From positions 1-35,439 of the forward strand of contig JAFGMM010000335.1 in NCBI GenBank assembly GCA_016927535.1: a stretch of 35,439 nt of DNA, in the 5' to 3' direction. The notes beneath the pieces are model-generated. The model ran no database searches and was not told the origin of the DNA. It saw nothing but the letters and a program-made list of their open reading frames with translations. This document shows, in pieces, positions 17,480-25,077 of this stretch (position 1 is the first letter of the stretch; every line of letters begins with the position of its first letter). This DNA is from Anaerolineae bacterium (lineage in GTDB: Bacteria; Chloroflexota; Anaerolineae; Aggregatilineales; JAFGMM01). Both the position numbers and the translations under genes were made by a program.

Positions 17480-17485
17480 TATAAT
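17480..17485 (+). promoter_or_regulatory. Isolated TATAAT before the hairpin
   Basis: A perfect TATAAT five bases before the hairpin at 17490-17522. No -35 partner is visible. If used, the transcript would begin inside the hairpin, so this may be chance in an AT-rich region. Confidence 0.2.
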
Positions 17486-17489
17486 CCTT

Positions 17490-17522
17490 GCGCCCGCTCG
17501 GTTCTTAAGCCTTAGCGGGCGC
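17490..17522 (+). terminator. Hairpin terminator after the small basic protein gene
   Basis: A perfect 9-bp stem GCGCCCGCT / AGCGGGCGC encloses a 15-base loop that itself contains CTTAAG. It lies 33 bases after the stop codon and is followed by AT-rich sequence (ATTCTATAAATAAAG) without a continuous T-run. Confidence 0.6.
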
Positions 17523-17600
17523 ATTCTATAAATAAAGTGTAAAGATGGTTCTGGCACAATGTGGCGTTATCTACATTAAAAACCCGAAATTATGGCCTTT

Positions 17601-17666
17601 TCTACCGGGCCTCTACACTTCGTCTACACATTCTCTACAGAACCTTTACGCTTTAACTACAAACTT
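17601..17666. promoter_or_regulatory. Tandem 11-bp direct-repeat array (OmpR/PhoB-type operator?)
   Basis: Six consecutive 11-base units read in register: TCTACCGGGCC, TCTACACTTCG, TCTACACATTC, TCTACAGAACC, TTTACGCTTTA, ACTACAAACTT. The conserved part is the first six bases, about TCTACA, with a variable 5-base spacer, so equal faces of the helix are presented each turn. Direct repeats of a six- or seven-base box every 11 bp are the known binding layout of OmpR/PhoB-family response regulators (for example PhoP and PhoB boxes). The array ends just before TATCAT (17671-17676), a plausible -10 for the small membrane-protein gene at 17702, where an activator would be expected to bind. No regulator gene is in the window. 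Confidence 0.65.
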
Positions 17667-17670
17667 GCGC

Positions 17671-17676
17671 TATCAT
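17671..17676 (+). promoter_or_regulatory. Candidate -10 element for the small membrane-protein gene
   Basis: TATCAT matches TATAAT at five of six positions and lies 25 bases before the start codon. No good -35 exists at 16-18 bases; the region is filled by the 11-bp repeat array, as is usual for activator-dependent promoters. Confidence 0.45.
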
Positions 17677-17701
17677 TAGATGTGACAAGCGATAAGGAAG
17701 T

Positions 17702-17890
17702 ATGAAGATAAAACGAGAAAATGCCATGGTCGGAATCATCTTACAAGTTTTGGCCCTATGGTTTTTGCTCTCGATACCCCTGGGCTTAATCGTGGGGCGG
17801 CTTCTCGCCCGCGCCTCGGAGACCACCGAGGCGCAGCCTGTCGCTTTCTCCAACAACGGCGCAAACCCGGCGCAATCCCCCGGCGATTAG
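17702..17890 (+). CDS. Small single-span membrane protein, function unknown
   Basis: A 62-residue protein with a basic N-terminus (KIKREN), one hydrophobic segment at about residues 9-34 (MVGIILQVLALWFLLSIPLG and on) and a polar tail rich in alanine, asparagine and proline. The start has AAGGAAG directly upstream at the usual distance, and a classical terminator follows, so I believe it is a real gene despite its size. I know no family for it. The 11-bp operator-like array just upstream implies tight control by a two-component system, which would fit a small membrane-stress or transport-modulating protein; that is inference. Confidence 0.65.
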   Translation: MKIKRENAMVGIILQVLALWFLLSIPLGLIVGRLLARASETTEAQPVAFSNNGANPAQSPGD

Positions 17891-17914
17891 GTTGGTTTGT
17901 TTTCATTGGTCGAA

Positions 17915-17950
17915 AAGACGGAGTGTTTTACAAGAAACGCTCCGTTTTTG
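17915..17950 (+). terminator. Rho-independent terminator after the small membrane-protein gene
   Basis: ACGGAGTGTTT (17918-17928) pairs with AAACGCTCCGT (17936-17946) with one G-U pair and a 7-base loop, followed by TTTT. A run of A before the stem makes it usable on the other strand too. Confidence 0.8.
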
Positions 17951-18005
17951 ATTTATAATCACACGGTGATTTCTTCCCGCAGCTTTGTTTTCATAAGGAA
18001 ACGAA

Positions 18006-18812
18006 ATGGTCTCATTGCCTTCTGATTATCACACGCATACTACCTACTCGTGCGACGCCTTCGATACGATAGACGCCATGTGCCGCCACGCCCTGGCGAT
18101 TGGCCTGCGCGAAGTCGCGTTCACCGACCACCTCGACCTGCACCCGATGGACAGTTGTACGGCCTTCTACCGCCCGGCGGATTTCCTCGCCGACCTGGAG
18201 GTGTGCCGCGCCGCCTTCCCCATGCTGGTCCTGCGCGCTGGGGTCGAGATCGGCGAGCCGCACCGCTACGCCGACCGGGTGGCAGCGATGATCGACGGGC
18301 GGCGGTACGACGTGCGCATCGGGTCGCTGCACTGGGTGGGCGACGAAATGGTTTTTGAAGACGGGTACTTTGCGCGGCGCAGCAAAGACCGGGCTGCGCT
18401 GGATTACTTCGAGGAGATGCTGTGCATGGTCCGGCACGGCGGCTTTGAGATTTTGGGTCACCTGGATGTCTTCCGGCGCTACGGTGTCATGTATTATGAC
18501 GACCTGGACCTCGCGCCCTACGAGGAGGCGATCCGCGCCATCCTGCAAACCTGCATCGCGGGCGGCATTGCGGTCGAGATCAACACGGCGGGGCTGCGAT
18601 ACCCCTCCAAGCGGCTCCACCCTGATCTAGAAGTGCTGCGCTGGTACCGTGAGATGGGCGGCGAACGGCTCACCGTTGGATCTGACGCGCACCGGGCCGA
18701 GGGGATGGCGCTGGGCTTCGACCTGGCGCGCGAGATGGCGCTGGCGGCGGGCTTTACGCGGCTGTGCCGGTTCGAGAATCGCCAGGTGTGCGGTTGGGCG
18801 GCGATTACGTAG
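18006..18812 (+). CDS. PHP-domain phosphatase (histidinol-phosphatase HisK/HisJ type)
   Basis: A 268-residue PHP-fold metallo-phosphatase. The first metal motif HTH is at residues 9-11 (DYHTHTTYSCDAF), followed by FTDHLD, the EIGEPHRY segment, IGSLHWVGDE, ILGHLDVFRRYG, VEINTAGLRYPS, and the closing SDAHRAEGMA. This pattern and length match HisK-type histidinol phosphatases, which remove phosphate from histidinol phosphate in histidine synthesis; other PHP phosphatases look similar and no his genes are adjacent. AAGGAA sits six bases before the start. A TATAAT at 17954-17959, inside the tail of the previous terminator, may be its -10. Confidence 0.85.
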   Translation: MVSLPSDYHTHTTYSCDAFDTIDAMCRHALAIGLREVAFTDHLDLHPMDSCTAFYRPADFLADLEVCRAAFPMLVLRAGVEIGEPHRYADRVAAMIDGRRYDVRIGSLHWVGDEMVFEDGYFARRSKDRAALDYFEEMLCMVRHGGFEILGHLDVFRRYGVMYYDDLDLAPYEEAIRAILQTCIAGGIAVEINTAGLRYPSKRLHPDLEVLRWYREMGGERLTVGSDAHRAEGMALGFDLAREMALAAGFTRLCRFENRQVCGWAAIT

Positions 18813-18844
18813 GAGACGCCCATGTCCCGGCGGGCGGCGCTGCG

Positions 18845-20779
18845 CTACTTGATCTCGCCGGAGGTGGTGTCGAGCAGGCTGTCCTCGGTGAACGCCAGCG
18901 TCTCATCGTAAGGCTCCTCTATCGCCCGCCCTTCGATGGCTTGGGTAGCGGCCAGCGCTGCGGCGATGAAGATCAGGCGCCTTGCTTCGGGCGTGAGCGT
19001 GGCCCAGGTGATCGCGCGCAGGGCGCACATCGCAAACCCGGCGAAGTACTCGTCCCAGGCGTTCGCGTTCGCCAGGCACCGGTGTACGATATCGCGCACC
19101 ACCGCCAGCCCCTCGAACGCCTGGGTCAGCGCGTCGTTAGGGAAGGACGGCAGCGGCTCCTGTTTATTCAATGCTGCCAGCGCCTTGAGCGCAAGATCAA
19201 TGTTGTCTTTGACCAGCGGCGCGACCACGTCGGTCAGGATCGACACTTCCAGCACGGCCCAGTCAAATAAGGTATGGCCGTCGCGCGTCCAGGTGAAGTC
19301 GATCAGCCACGCGCGCCGGTCGGCGTCGATCAGGATATTGCCCAGGTGAAGGTCGCCGTGGATGGTGGAAAGCGTGCCGTCCCAGGTCGCCCGGAGCAAG
19401 GTGTTGTAAGCGACGAGCGGGTTGTGCAGCGCCAGGCCGGGCGTCAAGTCAATGGTCGCGCCGCTCAAATCGACCTCCGGGAAGGTCTGCTTGGCCCGTT
19501 CGTACAGGATATCCTTGCGCGTTCTCACCACACGCCCCACCAATTCCGGCAGGCGGTCGCCCTGTGTCGAGAGACTCGACGGCGCATTGCGCACAACGAC
19601 CCGGTTCGCGCGGTCCTCCGCCAGCGGGCTGGCGCCCGCCACGAGCCGGTATTCCCGGCGGTCGGGGTAGGCGCGGTAGATGGTGAAGTTCTTCAACGTT
19701 ACCAGGTCGCCCGCCTTGAGCTTGTCCTCCCGGCTCCACTTGCCGCGCGGCTCCAGAACGTGCGTCGTACCCTCGCCATCCCACGCCGGCTCTAGCGCGA
19801 TTTCCAGGGCGGACGGGAGCACGTGCTCGTACTCCTGCCACAGCGCGAAATTATAGGGCTGGCGCTGGTCCCACCAGCCCCACCCGAACGAAGCAAAGAC
19901 CCCTTTCTTGATGATCTGCGCCAGGTCTGCCGGGCCGTTAGCCTCCACGTAGTCGTAGAGATTCTGGGTGTGGAAGACATTTTGCTGCCCCACAAATGTA
20001 TACTTCAGACCGCCGACGTCGGGGTCGTCCAGCACTACCGGCGGGTCGGTGATGCGCGCCGTGACCGGCGGCAGCGTCGATCTTACGTAGCTATCGTAGC
20101 GCAGCTTTTCGTATTGGATCACGCGCCCCCGGTCCATTTTAACCACTACATCGGCGTCGGCGCGCCCGTCGGGTTTGGTGGGGCGCACCAGCAGCACCGT
20201 CGCATCGCTGAAGCCGTGAAAGGTGCGGATGATGGTCAGGCGCGTGTAGCTGCGAAACAACTGGCTGAGAACGCGCTTGTGCGCGGCGTCGAGGTTGGCG
20301 CCGATGACCGGCACCAGCGGATACGTCGCCGTGGGCGGGTCTTCCCAGCCGGCGGCGCGGGCCTTGAGCCGTTCCAGGTCAATGCCCAGCCCGGCCAGTA
20401 CGCGCACGGCCATGCTTTCGCCTTCTTCTAGGATTGCCAGCAGCAGATCGCGCTCGCCGATGTATCTCTCGCGGCGCGCGCCGGCGCTTTTATGCGCGCG
20501 CTCCATGATCGACTCGTAGCGCGGCGTGGGGCGGAAGCCGGGCCAGTGACGCCGGCTGTCGCCGGGGCCGGCGGCGGCGCGAATCGAATGGCGGATGAAG
20601 CGCGGCGACAGCCCAAGCTCCTTGAGCGCGTTGGCGGTGATGCCGTTCTCGATGCGGGTGAGCGCCATCATCAGGTGCTCGACGCCCAGGTAATAATGGC
20701 CCTGGCGCGCCGACTCGATTTCCATTTGCGGCAGCAAATTTTGCAGATCGGGGGCCAGTTTTTCGTTTAGGATATCCAT
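18845..20779 (-). CDS. Clp N-terminal domain fused to an aminoglycoside-phosphotransferase-like kinase domain
   Basis: A 644-residue two-part protein. Residues 1-145 carry two Clp_N repeats (ESARQGHYYLGVEHLMMALTR and later IGERDLLLAILEEGESMAVRVLAGLGI), the adaptor- and substrate-docking module of ClpA/C/B. The rest looks like an APH/choline-kinase fold: a glycine-containing FHGFSDATVLLVRP strand, Lys214 in VVVKMD, a Glu in QYEKLRYDSYV, the catalytic loop HGDLHLGN at 474-481, and Asp494 in WLIDFTWTRDGHTLFDWAVLE. Between the lobes, about 325-400, lies a beta-rich insert (AGDLVTLKNFTIYRAYPDRREYRLVAG) that recalls an OB fold. No AAA+ motor is present, so it is not a Clp ATPase. It may match the TCAD9 domain described from bacterial conflict systems; a profile search would decide. 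I prefer ATG 20779; a TTG at 20791 is in frame. Confidence 0.8.
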   Translation of the reverse strand: MDILNEKLAPDLQNLLPQMEIESARQGHYYLGVEHLMMALTRIENGITANALKELGLSPRFIRHSIRAAAGPGDSRRHWPGFRPTPRYESIMERAHKSAGARRERYIGERDLLLAILEEGESMAVRVLAGLGIDLERLKARAAGWEDPPTATYPLVPVIGANLDAAHKRVLSQLFRSYTRLTIIRTFHGFSDATVLLVRPTKPDGRADADVVVKMDRGRVIQYEKLRYDSYVRSTLPPVTARITDPPVVLDDPDVGGLKYTFVGQQNVFHTQNLYDYVEANGPADLAQIIKKGVFASFGWGWWDQRQPYNFALWQEYEHVLPSALEIALEPAWDGEGTTHVLEPRGKWSREDKLKAGDLVTLKNFTIYRAYPDRREYRLVAGASPLAEDRANRVVVRNAPSSLSTQGDRLPELVGRVVRTRKDILYERAKQTFPEVDLSGATIDLTPGLALHNPLVAYNTLLRATWDGTLSTIHGDLHLGNILIDADRRAWLIDFTWTRDGHTLFDWAVLEVSILTDVVAPLVKDNIDLALKALAALNKQEPLPSFPNDALTQAFEGLAVVRDIVHRCLANANAWDEYFAGFAMCALRAITWATLTPEARRLIFIAAALAATQAIEGRAIEEPYDETLAFTEDSLLDTTSGEIK

Positions 20780-20834
20780 TATGCTGTTCAAACCCCTTAG
20801 TTTTGGGATTATGGACTCGATAGCTTCTGATGGT

Positions 20835-20842
20835 AGTATAAC
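20835..20842. promoter_or_regulatory. Overlapping divergent -10 elements
   Basis: On the minus strand TATACT (20840-20835), preceded by TGT (extended -10), points to the Clp_N/kinase gene. On the plus strand TATAAC (20837-20842) points to the M50 protease gene. They share the same base pairs, the arrangement known from bidirectional promoters. No clear -35 elements are seen. Confidence 0.4.
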
Positions 20843-20904
20843 ACTACTTGACTAAATGGGCTTAGCCTCAGCGCTAGCGGATTTTACTCACAAGGATGTG
20901 CACG

Positions 20905-21636
20905 ATGGCTACAGGAATCATACCGGGCAAGAAGCCGCGCCGCGCCGGGTTCGTCGTCGCCGGCGCGCTCGTCGTGACGGTTTTGCTTTGGCAGTTGCCC
21001 GAATTCTTGCGAATCCCGGAACTGAGCGTACTGGTTTATCCCTTCCGTTTGTTCGTCACCCTGGTTCACGAGCTTGGACACGGCGTCGCCGCGATGCTCA
21101 CCGGCGGCGAGTTTATGTCGTTGGAGGTCATGGCAAACGGCGCAGGCCTTGCGACCACGCGCGGCGGCGCGCGCTTTGTCATCATCCAGATGGGCTACCT
21201 GGGCGCGTCCTTCTTCGGCGCAGCGATGCTGCTCCTGGCGAACAAGCTGAGAAACCCGCGCTGGCTGACCGCGCTGGTCGGGCTGTTCTGCGGCGGCGTC
21301 ACGGTTTTCTTGGGTGTGAACCTGGCGACCAAGCTCATCGGCGGGGCGGTCTTCGCCCTGGCGATCTTGCTGGCGTTCAAAGGCCCGGAATGGCTCAACC
21401 TGTTCGCGCTCAACCTGCTGGCGATGATGGTCGGCCTCAACGCGCTGATGGACATCTGGGGGCTGCTCAGCAACCTGGATACCACCGTATCCGGCACGCC
21501 GAACGACGCGCTCGCCATGCAGAAGCTTACGTACCTCCCGGCGGCGCTGTGGGCGGCGCTGTGGGTGGTGATATCGGTGGCGGTGCTGGGTGGGGCGGTG
21601 TATGCTGCGTTCATCCGGCCTATGCGCCAGAAGTGA
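20905..21636 (+). CDS. M50B-type membrane metalloprotease
   Basis: A 243-residue integral membrane protein. The zinc motif HELGH lies in the first half, in FRLFVTLVHELGHGVAAMLTGGE. Several hydrophobic segments follow (residues about 18-36, 95-115, 128-165, 168-190, 215-238), and the segment GLNALMDIWGLL with NLDTTVSGTPNDALAM replaces the NPDG motif of site-2 proteases, as in the M50B branch. Such proteins are thought to cut substrates within the membrane, but few M50B members have known targets. I start at ATG 20905, eight bases after AAGGA. It is divergent from the Clp_N/kinase gene and followed 20 bases later by the nucleotidyltransferase. Confidence 0.85.
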   Translation: MATGIIPGKKPRRAGFVVAGALVVTVLLWQLPEFLRIPELSVLVYPFRLFVTLVHELGHGVAAMLTGGEFMSLEVMANGAGLATTRGGARFVIIQMGYLGASFFGAAMLLLANKLRNPRWLTALVGLFCGGVTVFLGVNLATKLIGGAVFALAILLAFKGPEWLNLFALNLLAMMVGLNALMDIWGLLSNLDTTVSGTPNDALAMQKLTYLPAALWAALWVVISVAVLGGAVYAAFIRPMRQK

Positions 21637-21656
21637 TAGGTGATGAAGGGGAATAG

Positions 21657-22280
21657 ATGCGGCAGTCGGTAAAAGAGGCGGTCGATGCGCTGCTCCGGGG
21701 CGCGGTCACGCACATCATGGCCGGCGCGGACGGGAGCGCGGCGCTCAACCCCACGGTCGCGCGCGGGAATGGAATCTTGCCGGGGTCGTTCAACCCGCTG
21801 CACCGGGGACACTGCGCCATCGCAGATGCGGCGGTCAAGCGCCTGGGCGCGCCGGTGTTCTTCGAGCTGTCGGTGACCAACGTCGATAAGCCGCCGCTGG
21901 ACGCCGGGACCGTTCTGGCGCGGCTGGCGCAGTTCGCCGGCAAGCCGCGCGCGGTCCTGCTCACGTGCGCGCCGCTCTATCACGAAAAGGCCGCGCTTTT
22001 CCCCGGCTGTGTGTTCGTGGTCGGCTATGACACCGCCGAGCGCCTCTTTATGCCGCGCTACTACGGCGGTTCGGATACCGCCGTATACCGCTCGCTGCGC
22101 GCGATCATGGCGGCGGAGTGCCGCTTCTTAGTCGCCGGGCGCGCAGATGACGCGGGCGTCTTTCGCACGGCGGCGGACCTGCGCGCGCCGGATGACTTCC
22201 GCCCGTACCTCGAAGGCATCCCGGAGGACGAGTTTCGGATGGATATCTCCTCGACGACGCTGCGCACACAGACGCCTTGA
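21657..22280 (+). CDS. Cytidylyltransferase-like nucleotidyltransferase
   Basis: A 207-residue Rossmann-type nucleotidyltransferase. The GSFNPLHRGH loop at residues 43-52 contains the HxGH signature, and the closing ISSTTLR near the C-terminus is the second family motif. Members join a nucleotide to a phosphorylated metabolite, for example nicotinate mononucleotide (NadD) or phosphopantetheine. An N-terminal extension of about 40 residues before the nucleotide loop, and the short C-terminus, make it unlike a standard NadD, so I do not give that name. AGGGGA lies about eight bases before the start. The stop codon is part of the TTGACG of the next promoter. Confidence 0.82.
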   Translation: MRQSVKEAVDALLRGAVTHIMAGADGSAALNPTVARGNGILPGSFNPLHRGHCAIADAAVKRLGAPVFFELSVTNVDKPPLDAGTVLARLAQFAGKPRAVLLTCAPLYHEKAALFPGCVFVVGYDTAERLFMPRYYGGSDTAVYRSLRAIMAAECRFLVAGRADDAGVFRTAADLRAPDDFRPYLEGIPEDEFRMDISSTTLRTQTP

Positions 22281-22304
22281 CGCGCGTCCTCCGGGTGCTA
22301 TACT
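22277..22304 (+). promoter_or_regulatory. Promoter of the Trm112-like gene
   Basis: TTGACG (22277-22282), a 16-base spacer and TATACT (22299-22304), with TGC directly before the -10 (extended -10). The -35 overlaps the stop codon of the upstream gene. The start codon is 30 bases downstream of the -10. Confidence 0.65.
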
Positions 22305-22333
22305 CCATGCGCAACGATTTGAGGAGGAGTTTT

Positions 22334-22579
22334 ATGGAAGAAAAACCGCCGATCAGCCCGGAACTTCTGGAGATTTTGCGCTGCCCGGTCGCGGTGCACA
22401 GCGAGGGCGAAGACCCCGGACGCCTGGAATTGGTCAAAGGCTGCTGGCTGGTCTCGCACGAGTCGGGCAACAAATACCCGATCCGCGACGGCATCCCGGT
22501 GATGCTGGTCGAAGTGGGCGAGAAGTACCAGATGTTGGACATCGAAGATCTGCCGGTGCCGCCGCCGGACACCGACTAG
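22334..22579 (+). CDS. Trm112-like small protein
   Basis: An 81-residue protein with the Trm112 pattern: LLEILRCPVA near the start, a strand LELVKGCWLVS, and YPIRDGIPVMLV. In eukaryotes and archaea Trm112 activates several methyltransferases; bacterial homologues (often annotated UPF0434/YcaR-like) have no settled role. The usual second metal-type cysteine is replaced here by other residues, so zinc binding is doubtful. The ribosome site GGAGGAG (22323-22329) is excellent, and the gene has its own promoter. The GIY-YIG gene follows 17 bases later and probably shares the transcript. Confidence 0.85.
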   Translation: MEEKPPISPELLEILRCPVAVHSEGEDPGRLELVKGCWLVSHESGNKYPIRDGIPVMLVEVGEKYQMLDIEDLPVPPPDTD

Positions 22580-22596
22580 ACCGGCTGCGGCGGCTT

Positions 22597-23052
22597 GTGA
22601 GCAGTGTGGGCAAAGGGACCTATGTTCTGGTGCTGGCGCTCGACGAAGCGAAGACGCTTAGGGTCGGCGCGCTGGGCGTCTTTGATTTTGCGCCGGGCAT
22701 ATACGCCTATGTCGGCAGCGCATTCGGGCCGGGCGGGCTGGATGCGCGGCTGAAGCGGCACCGGCGCAGCGATGCGGATAAGCGCCTGCACTGGCACATC
22801 GACTACCTGCGGCAGCACACGCGCCTGCTCGAAACCCGGCAGACGCCGGGCGCGACCCGGCTTGAATGTGTGTGGGCGCGCGCGCTCGCGGAAGCGCCCG
22901 GCGCAACGATCCCCGCGCCGGGCTTCGGCGCATCGGACTGCACGTGCGCGGCGCACCTGTTCCACTTCACGACCTACGACGCGCTGCATGCGGCGCTTGG
23001 CTCGATTGTGGGCATGGCCGGGCTTTTTGTGAATCGACAGCCCACGACTTAA
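22597..23052 (+). CDS. GIY-YIG nuclease-like protein (DUF123)
   Basis: A 151-residue protein of the DUF123 branch of GIY-YIG-like domains, found mostly in archaea and some bacteria, alone or fused to endonuclease III. Visible are the strand GTYVLVLALDE, the variant of the GIY...YIG pair in APGIYAYVGSAFGPGGLDARLKRHRR, KRLHWHIDYLR and a cysteine/histidine-rich ending (GASDCTCAAHLFHF). It is thought to act on DNA, but an activity has not been settled for the family. The start is a GTG at 22597; another GTG at 22606 is possible. Its last codons and stop are supplied by a perfect palindrome (23041-23060). Confidence 0.82.
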   Translation: MSSVGKGTYVLVLALDEAKTLRVGALGVFDFAPGIYAYVGSAFGPGGLDARLKRHRRSDADKRLHWHIDYLRQHTRLLETRQTPGATRLECVWARALAEAPGATIPAPGFGASDCTCAAHLFHFTTYDALHAALGSIVGMAGLFVNRQPTT

Positions 23053-23060
23053 GTCGTGGG
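23041..23060. repeat. Perfect 20-bp palindrome covering the DUF123 stop codon
   Basis: CCCACGACTT followed by its exact reverse complement AAGTCGTGGG. The TAA stop of the GIY-YIG gene lies inside it. It sits between convergent genes, where it may act as a bidirectional hairpin terminator, but no T-run follows on either side. Hairpins of closely similar sequence are familiar to me near the ends of IS200/IS605-type elements; no transposase is present. Confidence 0.6.
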
Positions 23061-23096
23061 AATACTTTTCAAACCGCTTCTGAAAGGCGAAGCCGG

Positions 23097-24950
23097 CTAC
23101 CGCACCGCTTCGGCCAGGCGCTCGCGCGCCTTACGCGCTTTATCGCGGGTTTCGTTATCCATCTCGCGCTTGCGAATCCGTAAATTCTTCGGCGTCACTT
23201 CGAGCAGTTCGTCCTCCGCCAGGAACTCGATGCAGTCGTCCAGGCTCATCACGCGCGGCGGGCTGAGCCGGATCGCGTCCTCGGCGAAGCTGCGCCGGTG
23301 GTTGGTGACGTGCTTCTTTTTGGCGACGTTGACCGCCAGGTCGCCGGGGCGGATGTGCTCGCCGACCACCATCCCCTCGTAGACCTCCACGCCCGGCACG
23401 ATGAACAGCGTGCCGCGCAACTGCGCGTTATCGAGGCCGTAGGAGGTGGCAACGCCGTCCTCGTAGGCGACCAGGCTGCCGAACTGCCGGCCCGGAATCG
23501 ACCCGACCGGCGGCGCGTAGCCGTGAAAGAGCCGGCTTATCTGGCCCAGGCCGCTGGTGGCAGTGAGGAAGCGCGCCCGGAACCCCAGCAGGCCGCGCGT
23601 CGGCGCTTTGTACTTGAGGTAGGTCGTGCCGTTCTCGCTGTACAGATCGAGCATCTCGCCGCGCCGCGCGCCCAATAGTTCGATCACCGTGCCGACCATA
23701 TCGTCGGCGACTTCGATGTAGACTTCTTCGAACGGCTCCAGCAGTTCGCCGGTCGCGGCGTCCTGTCGGTAGATGACTTCGGGCCGCGAGACTTCGAACT
23801 CGTAGCCCTCGCGCCGCATGGTCTCGATGAGAATCGCCAGGTGCAGCTCGCCGCGCCCGCTGACTGTGAAACGGTCGGTCTGGTCGGCGTCGGCGACGCG
23901 CAGCGCGACGTTATGGCGAATCTCGTCGTAGAGGCGCTGGCGCAGCCGCCGCGATGTGCCCCAGCCGACCTTGCCTTCGCGCCCGGCAAACGGCGACGTG
24001 TTGACGCCGAAGACCATGCGCACGGTCGGCGCTTCGATGCGGATCGGCGGCAGCGGCTCGGCGACCTCCAGACCGGCGATGGTGTCGCTGATGTTGATCT
24101 CTTCCAGGCCACCGAAGGCGACGATCTCGCCGGCCAGCGCTTCGGCGACTTCCTGGCGCTCCAGGTTGTGATAAGTAAAGAGGTATTCGAGCCGGCCCTC
24201 GGTGCGCGCGCCGTCCGGCGTGATGCAGGCGATGGGCTGGCCCCGGCGCAGCTTGCCGCTGAGCAGACGCCCGACGCCGATCTGCCCTTTATAGTTGTCG
24301 TAGTCGAGCGTCGTCACCAGCAGGCGGGCCGGCGCGTCCGGCTCGACTTCCGGGCCGGGGACGGCTTCCAGGATCGTTTCAAAGAGCGGCGTCAGGTCGG
24401 TGCGCAGTGCGCCCGGCGCGCAGCCGGCGCGCCCGTCCAGCCCGATGGCGTACACCACCGGGAAATCGGCCTGTTCGTCGCGTGCGCCCAACTCGATAAA
24501 CAGGTCGAAGGTGTCGTTCAGGGCTTCGTCCAGGCGGGCGTTGGTGCGGTCGATTTTGTTAATCACGACGATGATGCGCAGACCCAGCGCCAGCGCCTTA
24601 CGCAGGACGAAGCGCGTCTGGGGCATCGGCCCTTCGGCGGCGTCGATGAGCAGCAGCGCGCCATCGACCATGTTCAGCACGCGCTCGACCTCGCCGCCGA
24701 AATCGGCGTGGCCCGGCGTATCGACGATGTTGATCTTGACGCCGTTCCAGGTGATGGCGGTGTTCTTTGCCAGGATGGTAATCCCGCGCTCGCGTTCGAG
24801 GTCGTTGGAATCGAGGATGCGCTCGCCGGCGGTTTCGGCGTTGCGGAAGACTTTAGCCTGTTTTAACATCCCATCGACTAACGTCGTCTTTCCGTGGTCA
24901 ACGTGTGCGATGATAGCAATATTACGAATGTCGTTGCGTATTTGCGCCAC
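23097..24950 (-). CDS. typA: Translational GTPase TypA/BipA
   Basis: A 617-residue ribosome-associated GTPase needed for growth under stress or cold and for late 50S assembly in studied bacteria. GTPase motifs are clear: AHVDHGKT at 15-22, RGITI, DTPGHAD, NKIDR. These are followed by the EF-G-like domains and the TypA C-terminal domain, ending KKKHVTNHR, ...[11 protein letters not shown], then [14 protein letters not shown]. The start is GTG with AAAGG about five bases upstream. It is expected to be cytoplasmic, bound to ribosomes. Length is normal for the family. Confidence 0.96.
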   Translation of the reverse strand: MAQIRNDIRNIAIIAHVDHGKTTLVDGMLKQAKVFRNAETAGERILDSNDLERERGITILAKNTAITWNGVKINIVDTPGHADFGGEVERVLNMVDGALLLIDAAEGPMPQTRFVLRKALALGLRIIVVINKIDRTNARLDEALNDTFDLFIELGARDEQADFPVVYAIGLDGRAGCAPGALRTDLTPLFETILEAVPGPEVEPDAPARLLVTTLDYDNYKGQIGVGRLLSGKLRRGQPIACITPDGARTEGRLEYLFTYHNLERQEVAEALAGEIVAFGGLEEINISDTIAGLEVAEPLPPIRIEAPTVRMVFGVNTSPFAGREGKVGWGTSRRLRQRLYDEIRHNVALRVADADQTDRFTVSGRGELHLAILIETMRREGYEFEVSRPEVIYRQDAATGELLEPFEEVYIEVADDMVGTVIELLGARRGEMLDLYSENGTTYLKYKAPTRGLLGFRARFLTATSGLGQISRLFHGYAPPVGSIPGRQFGSLVAYEDGVATSYGLDNAQLRGTLFIVPGVEVYEGMVVGEHIRPGDLAVNVAKKKHVTNHRRSFAEDAIRLSPPRVMSLDDCIEFLAEDELLEVTPKNLRIRKREMDNETRDKARKARERLAEAVR

Positions 24951-24975
24951 AGTACACCTTTAGCGATCTACACAC

Positions 24976-25000
24976 TAAAAACCCGGCTGAGTTGCCGGGC
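24976..25000 (-). terminator. Rho-independent terminator on the minus strand
   Basis: Read on the minus strand, CCCGGC, AACTCA, GCCGGG is followed by TTTTTAG. It lies just before typA and would stop transcripts arriving from the DUF5107 gene and the sugar operon, keeping typA independent. Confidence 0.75.
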
Positions 25001-25077
25001 CATCATCTATCTCTATTATGCTGCGAATAGACGCCGTTTGCCACTTTTGGGGTCGAGGGCTTGTGCGAAGTTCAGAA

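Noticed and set aside
17551-17566. TGGCAC...GGCG as a possible sigma-54 promoter
   Set aside because: The GG to GC distance is one base short of the required spacing and the TTGC part is absent.
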